Shown: positions 19,201-20,000 of the stretch, piece after piece
Numbering within the stretch: the first letter of the stretch is position 1
How the letters are laid out: every line of letters starts with the position of its first letter
Origin: Chromera velia
Lineage: Eukaryota > Sar > Chromeraceae
Reading direction: 5' to 3'
Assembly (NCBI GenBank): GCA_018398765.1
Contig: JAHBMJ010000620.1
Coordinates: forward strand, 1 to 20,000
Length of the DNA stretch: 20,000 nucleotides
The notes under the pieces: generated by a model
Told to the model about the DNA's origin: nothing
Seen by the model: only the letters and a program-made list of their open reading frames with translations
Database searches by the model: none
Program-made: the position numbers and the translations under genes

Positions 19201-19539
19201 ATTCTGTGAGAGTTCTCCGATACTGTGCGTCCACTCTCCCAACCTGTCGTTTAGTCCGGAGAGCTCTCCGGGTGAGAAGCCGCCATCTGCAGCTCCCTGA
19301 TCCGAGGCAAGCGTGTGAAATCTGCACACAGGCACGAACATGATCTTCATCAACAAACGCATCCAGAAACATGATATATGTACATAACGCATGCATATAT
19401 ACAGTTTATCAACTATCTGGAGGACTTGTTCCGAGCCAACCAACCGTCCTCTCGCCTGATGCAGGTTGCCCAGGATACCTGCTCCTTCTGATGTGACTGC
19501 CTTGATGTCATTGTTGACTTTCTGGTACTTGTTCATCAT
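13253..19539 (-). CDS. Coiled-coil protein, 14 exons, 824 residues
   Basis: Exons from 5' to 3' on the minus strand: 19539-19403, 19321-19189, 18969-18804, 18569-18489, 18111-18045, 17598-17292, 16950-16240, 15973-15824, 15472-15386, 15074-14985, 14728-14636, 14322-14251, 13980-13831, 13493 region read from 13483-13253. Total 2475 nt; all junctions keep frame. The N-terminal third (begins MMNKYQKVNNDIKAV) is helical with heptad-like Leu spacing. Residues ~298-534 (exon 7) start with a helix (EVKDLDRRIRQLK) and continue as a Gly/Pro/Ser-rich low-complexity linker ending acidic (DEEGGQEDED). Residues 535-790 are strongly coiled-coil (for example KVLREKSEVESKMQQLQHER, and KEKEKDKQ at ~664). The C-terminus has a Gln-rich tail (QPQQQQHQ). 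There is no signal peptide, membrane segment or catalytic motif. Such architecture suits a structural, cytoskeletal, centriolar or trafficking role, but this is only inference; I do not recognise the family. The least certain joins are 18045/17598 and 18489/18111. Start ATG 19539 is followed by a second ATG; no in-frame upstream coding extension was found. Confidence 0.82.
13723..13737 (+). other. G-quadruplex motif in last intron
   Basis: GGGTGGGTGGGTGGG is a textbook four-run, one-base-loop G-quadruplex sequence. It lies in the 13484-13830 intron of the coiled-coil gene, on the strand that serves as template for that gene. A GA-rich run follows (13738-13780). Confidence 0.85.
17617..17806. 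repeat. Three-copy tandem repeat inside an intron
   Basis: Copies begin at about 17617, 17687 and 17740. The shared core (AAATCTATGTGTGCAAGGGA through GCGTGGATCCTCATT, about 53 nt) is nearly identical; copy 3 has one G to A change. Copies 1 and 3 also carry the tail CAGCACATGAGCAG, which copy 2 lacks. The array is near the 3' end of the 17599-18044 intron of the coiled-coil gene. Read in the gene's direction each unit contains CCTTGCACACATAG, which resembles a 3' splice site. Confidence 0.92.
18753..18788. repeat. (TGAC)n short tandem repeat
   Basis: TGACTGACTC repeated three times and then TGACTGACTGACA, in the intron 18570-18803 of the coiled-coil gene, just inside its 5' splice site (minus orientation). 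Confidence 0.9.
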
Positions 19540-19706
19540 AATGACAGGAAGTCTTGCTGAAAATCAGCGCAACACGCTGCCAGCGTTACGCTGGTGGTGT
19601 TGCTTCCGAGGTTGTGCTCCTTGGGGATTAAGAACCTTCGTGCTTTTGAGATGCAAATCAAAGTCTGCTTGTAGTTGGGTGATAGATGAGGCTTATAGCA
19701 CCACAT
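19536..19706 (-). other. Upstream ORF of the coiled-coil gene
   Basis: ATG at 19706 (minus) opens 56 codons (begins MWCYKPHLSPNYKQ) and ends at TGA 19538-19536. That stop overlaps the ATGATG start of the coiled-coil protein in the sequence TTATGATGA. It could be a translated upstream ORF that affects re-initiation. It could also be chance, or part of a 5' exon with an unrecognised intron (an acceptor-like TGATTTTCAG lies near 19559). Confidence 0.35.
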
Positions 19707-19740
19707 GTTCTTGACAGTGAGTCGTTTTGCTGATCGATCG

Positions 19741-19752
19741 AGGTATATATAA
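19741..19752 (-). promoter_or_regulatory. TATA-like box for the coiled-coil gene
   Basis: Plus-strand GTATATATAA at 19743-19752 reads TTATATATAC on the minus strand. It is about 205 nt upstream of the coiled-coil ATG and 40 nt upstream of the 19706 ATG. Further upstream, TGCATGCATGCAT is present at 19866-19878. Confidence 0.4.
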
Positions 19753-19865
19753 GGCTCTGCCTATAATGAACGTGTTGCAGCAACTGCGCATTCATGAGTG
19801 TACGCATGTTGCAAGATCGAAGACGCATGCACTCGCGCGCGTGCGTCAGAAGTTGAGCTCACACG

Positions 19866-19878
19866 TGCATGCATGCAT
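19866..19878. promoter_or_regulatory. TGCATGCATGCAT motif
   Basis: Triple overlapping TGCAT unit upstream of the TATA-like box of the coiled-coil gene. The same kind of element is found in the divergent promoter region (10908-10940) and left of the kinase gene (near 1170 and 1271). Confidence 0.4.
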
Positions 19879-20000
19879 CACTGCGGGGTCCGAACTTCGA
19901 CGCTTGTGCACCCACAGAACCTCTGCGAAGTTGTGCCAACGGACTGGCTGTCATCCGAAGGCTCGAAGCATGCAGCGGCCTGCAATTATGGCAGTTTCAG

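Overview
The window is nuclear DNA of an intron-rich eukaryote of moderate GC content with many microsatellites. Genes are split into 14 or fewer short exons, with GT...AG introns of about 80 to 560 nt. TGCATGC-type motifs recur in the upstream regions. Together with the N-terminal leader of the first gene (signal-peptide-like, then Ser/Arg-rich), this suggests an alga with a complex plastid. A chromerid alveolate such as Chromera is my best guess, but it is an inference from style and not an identification.

Layout. 1-315 is a (GT)n microsatellite. 316-1795 has no gene I can assemble; it holds a possible isolated minus-strand exon and a GC-rich Cys-rich ORF. 1796-7884 (+) is a complete 13-exon gene for an ABC1/ADCK/UbiB-family atypical kinase. 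All splice phases join, giving 635 residues with every core family motif. 7885-10010 is a convergent intergenic region dominated by polypurine microsatellites. 10011-10589 (-) is a single-exon gene for a 192-residue CxxC...CxxC protein that starts Met-Gly. 10590-11513 is a divergent promoter region with two perfect inverted repeats and a 20-nt direct repeat. 11514-12244 (+) is a 3-exon glutathione-S-transferase-like gene with an uncertain N-terminus. 12245-13252 is a convergent spacer that becomes strongly AT-rich and carries a 65-codon ORF. 13253-19539 (-) is a 14-exon gene for an 824-residue coiled-coil protein with a Gly/Pro-rich insert. 19540-20000 is its likely promoter and leader, with a TATA-like box and a 56-codon upstream ORF.

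The genes do not form an obvious pathway. The kinase is the only one with a recognisable conserved biochemical role, the quinone/prenyl-lipid-linked ABC1 family. The GST-like and CxxC genes share a divergent promoter region, so they might be co-regulated. Gene models were built by hand from splice signals and frame continuity. No expression or homology search was possible.
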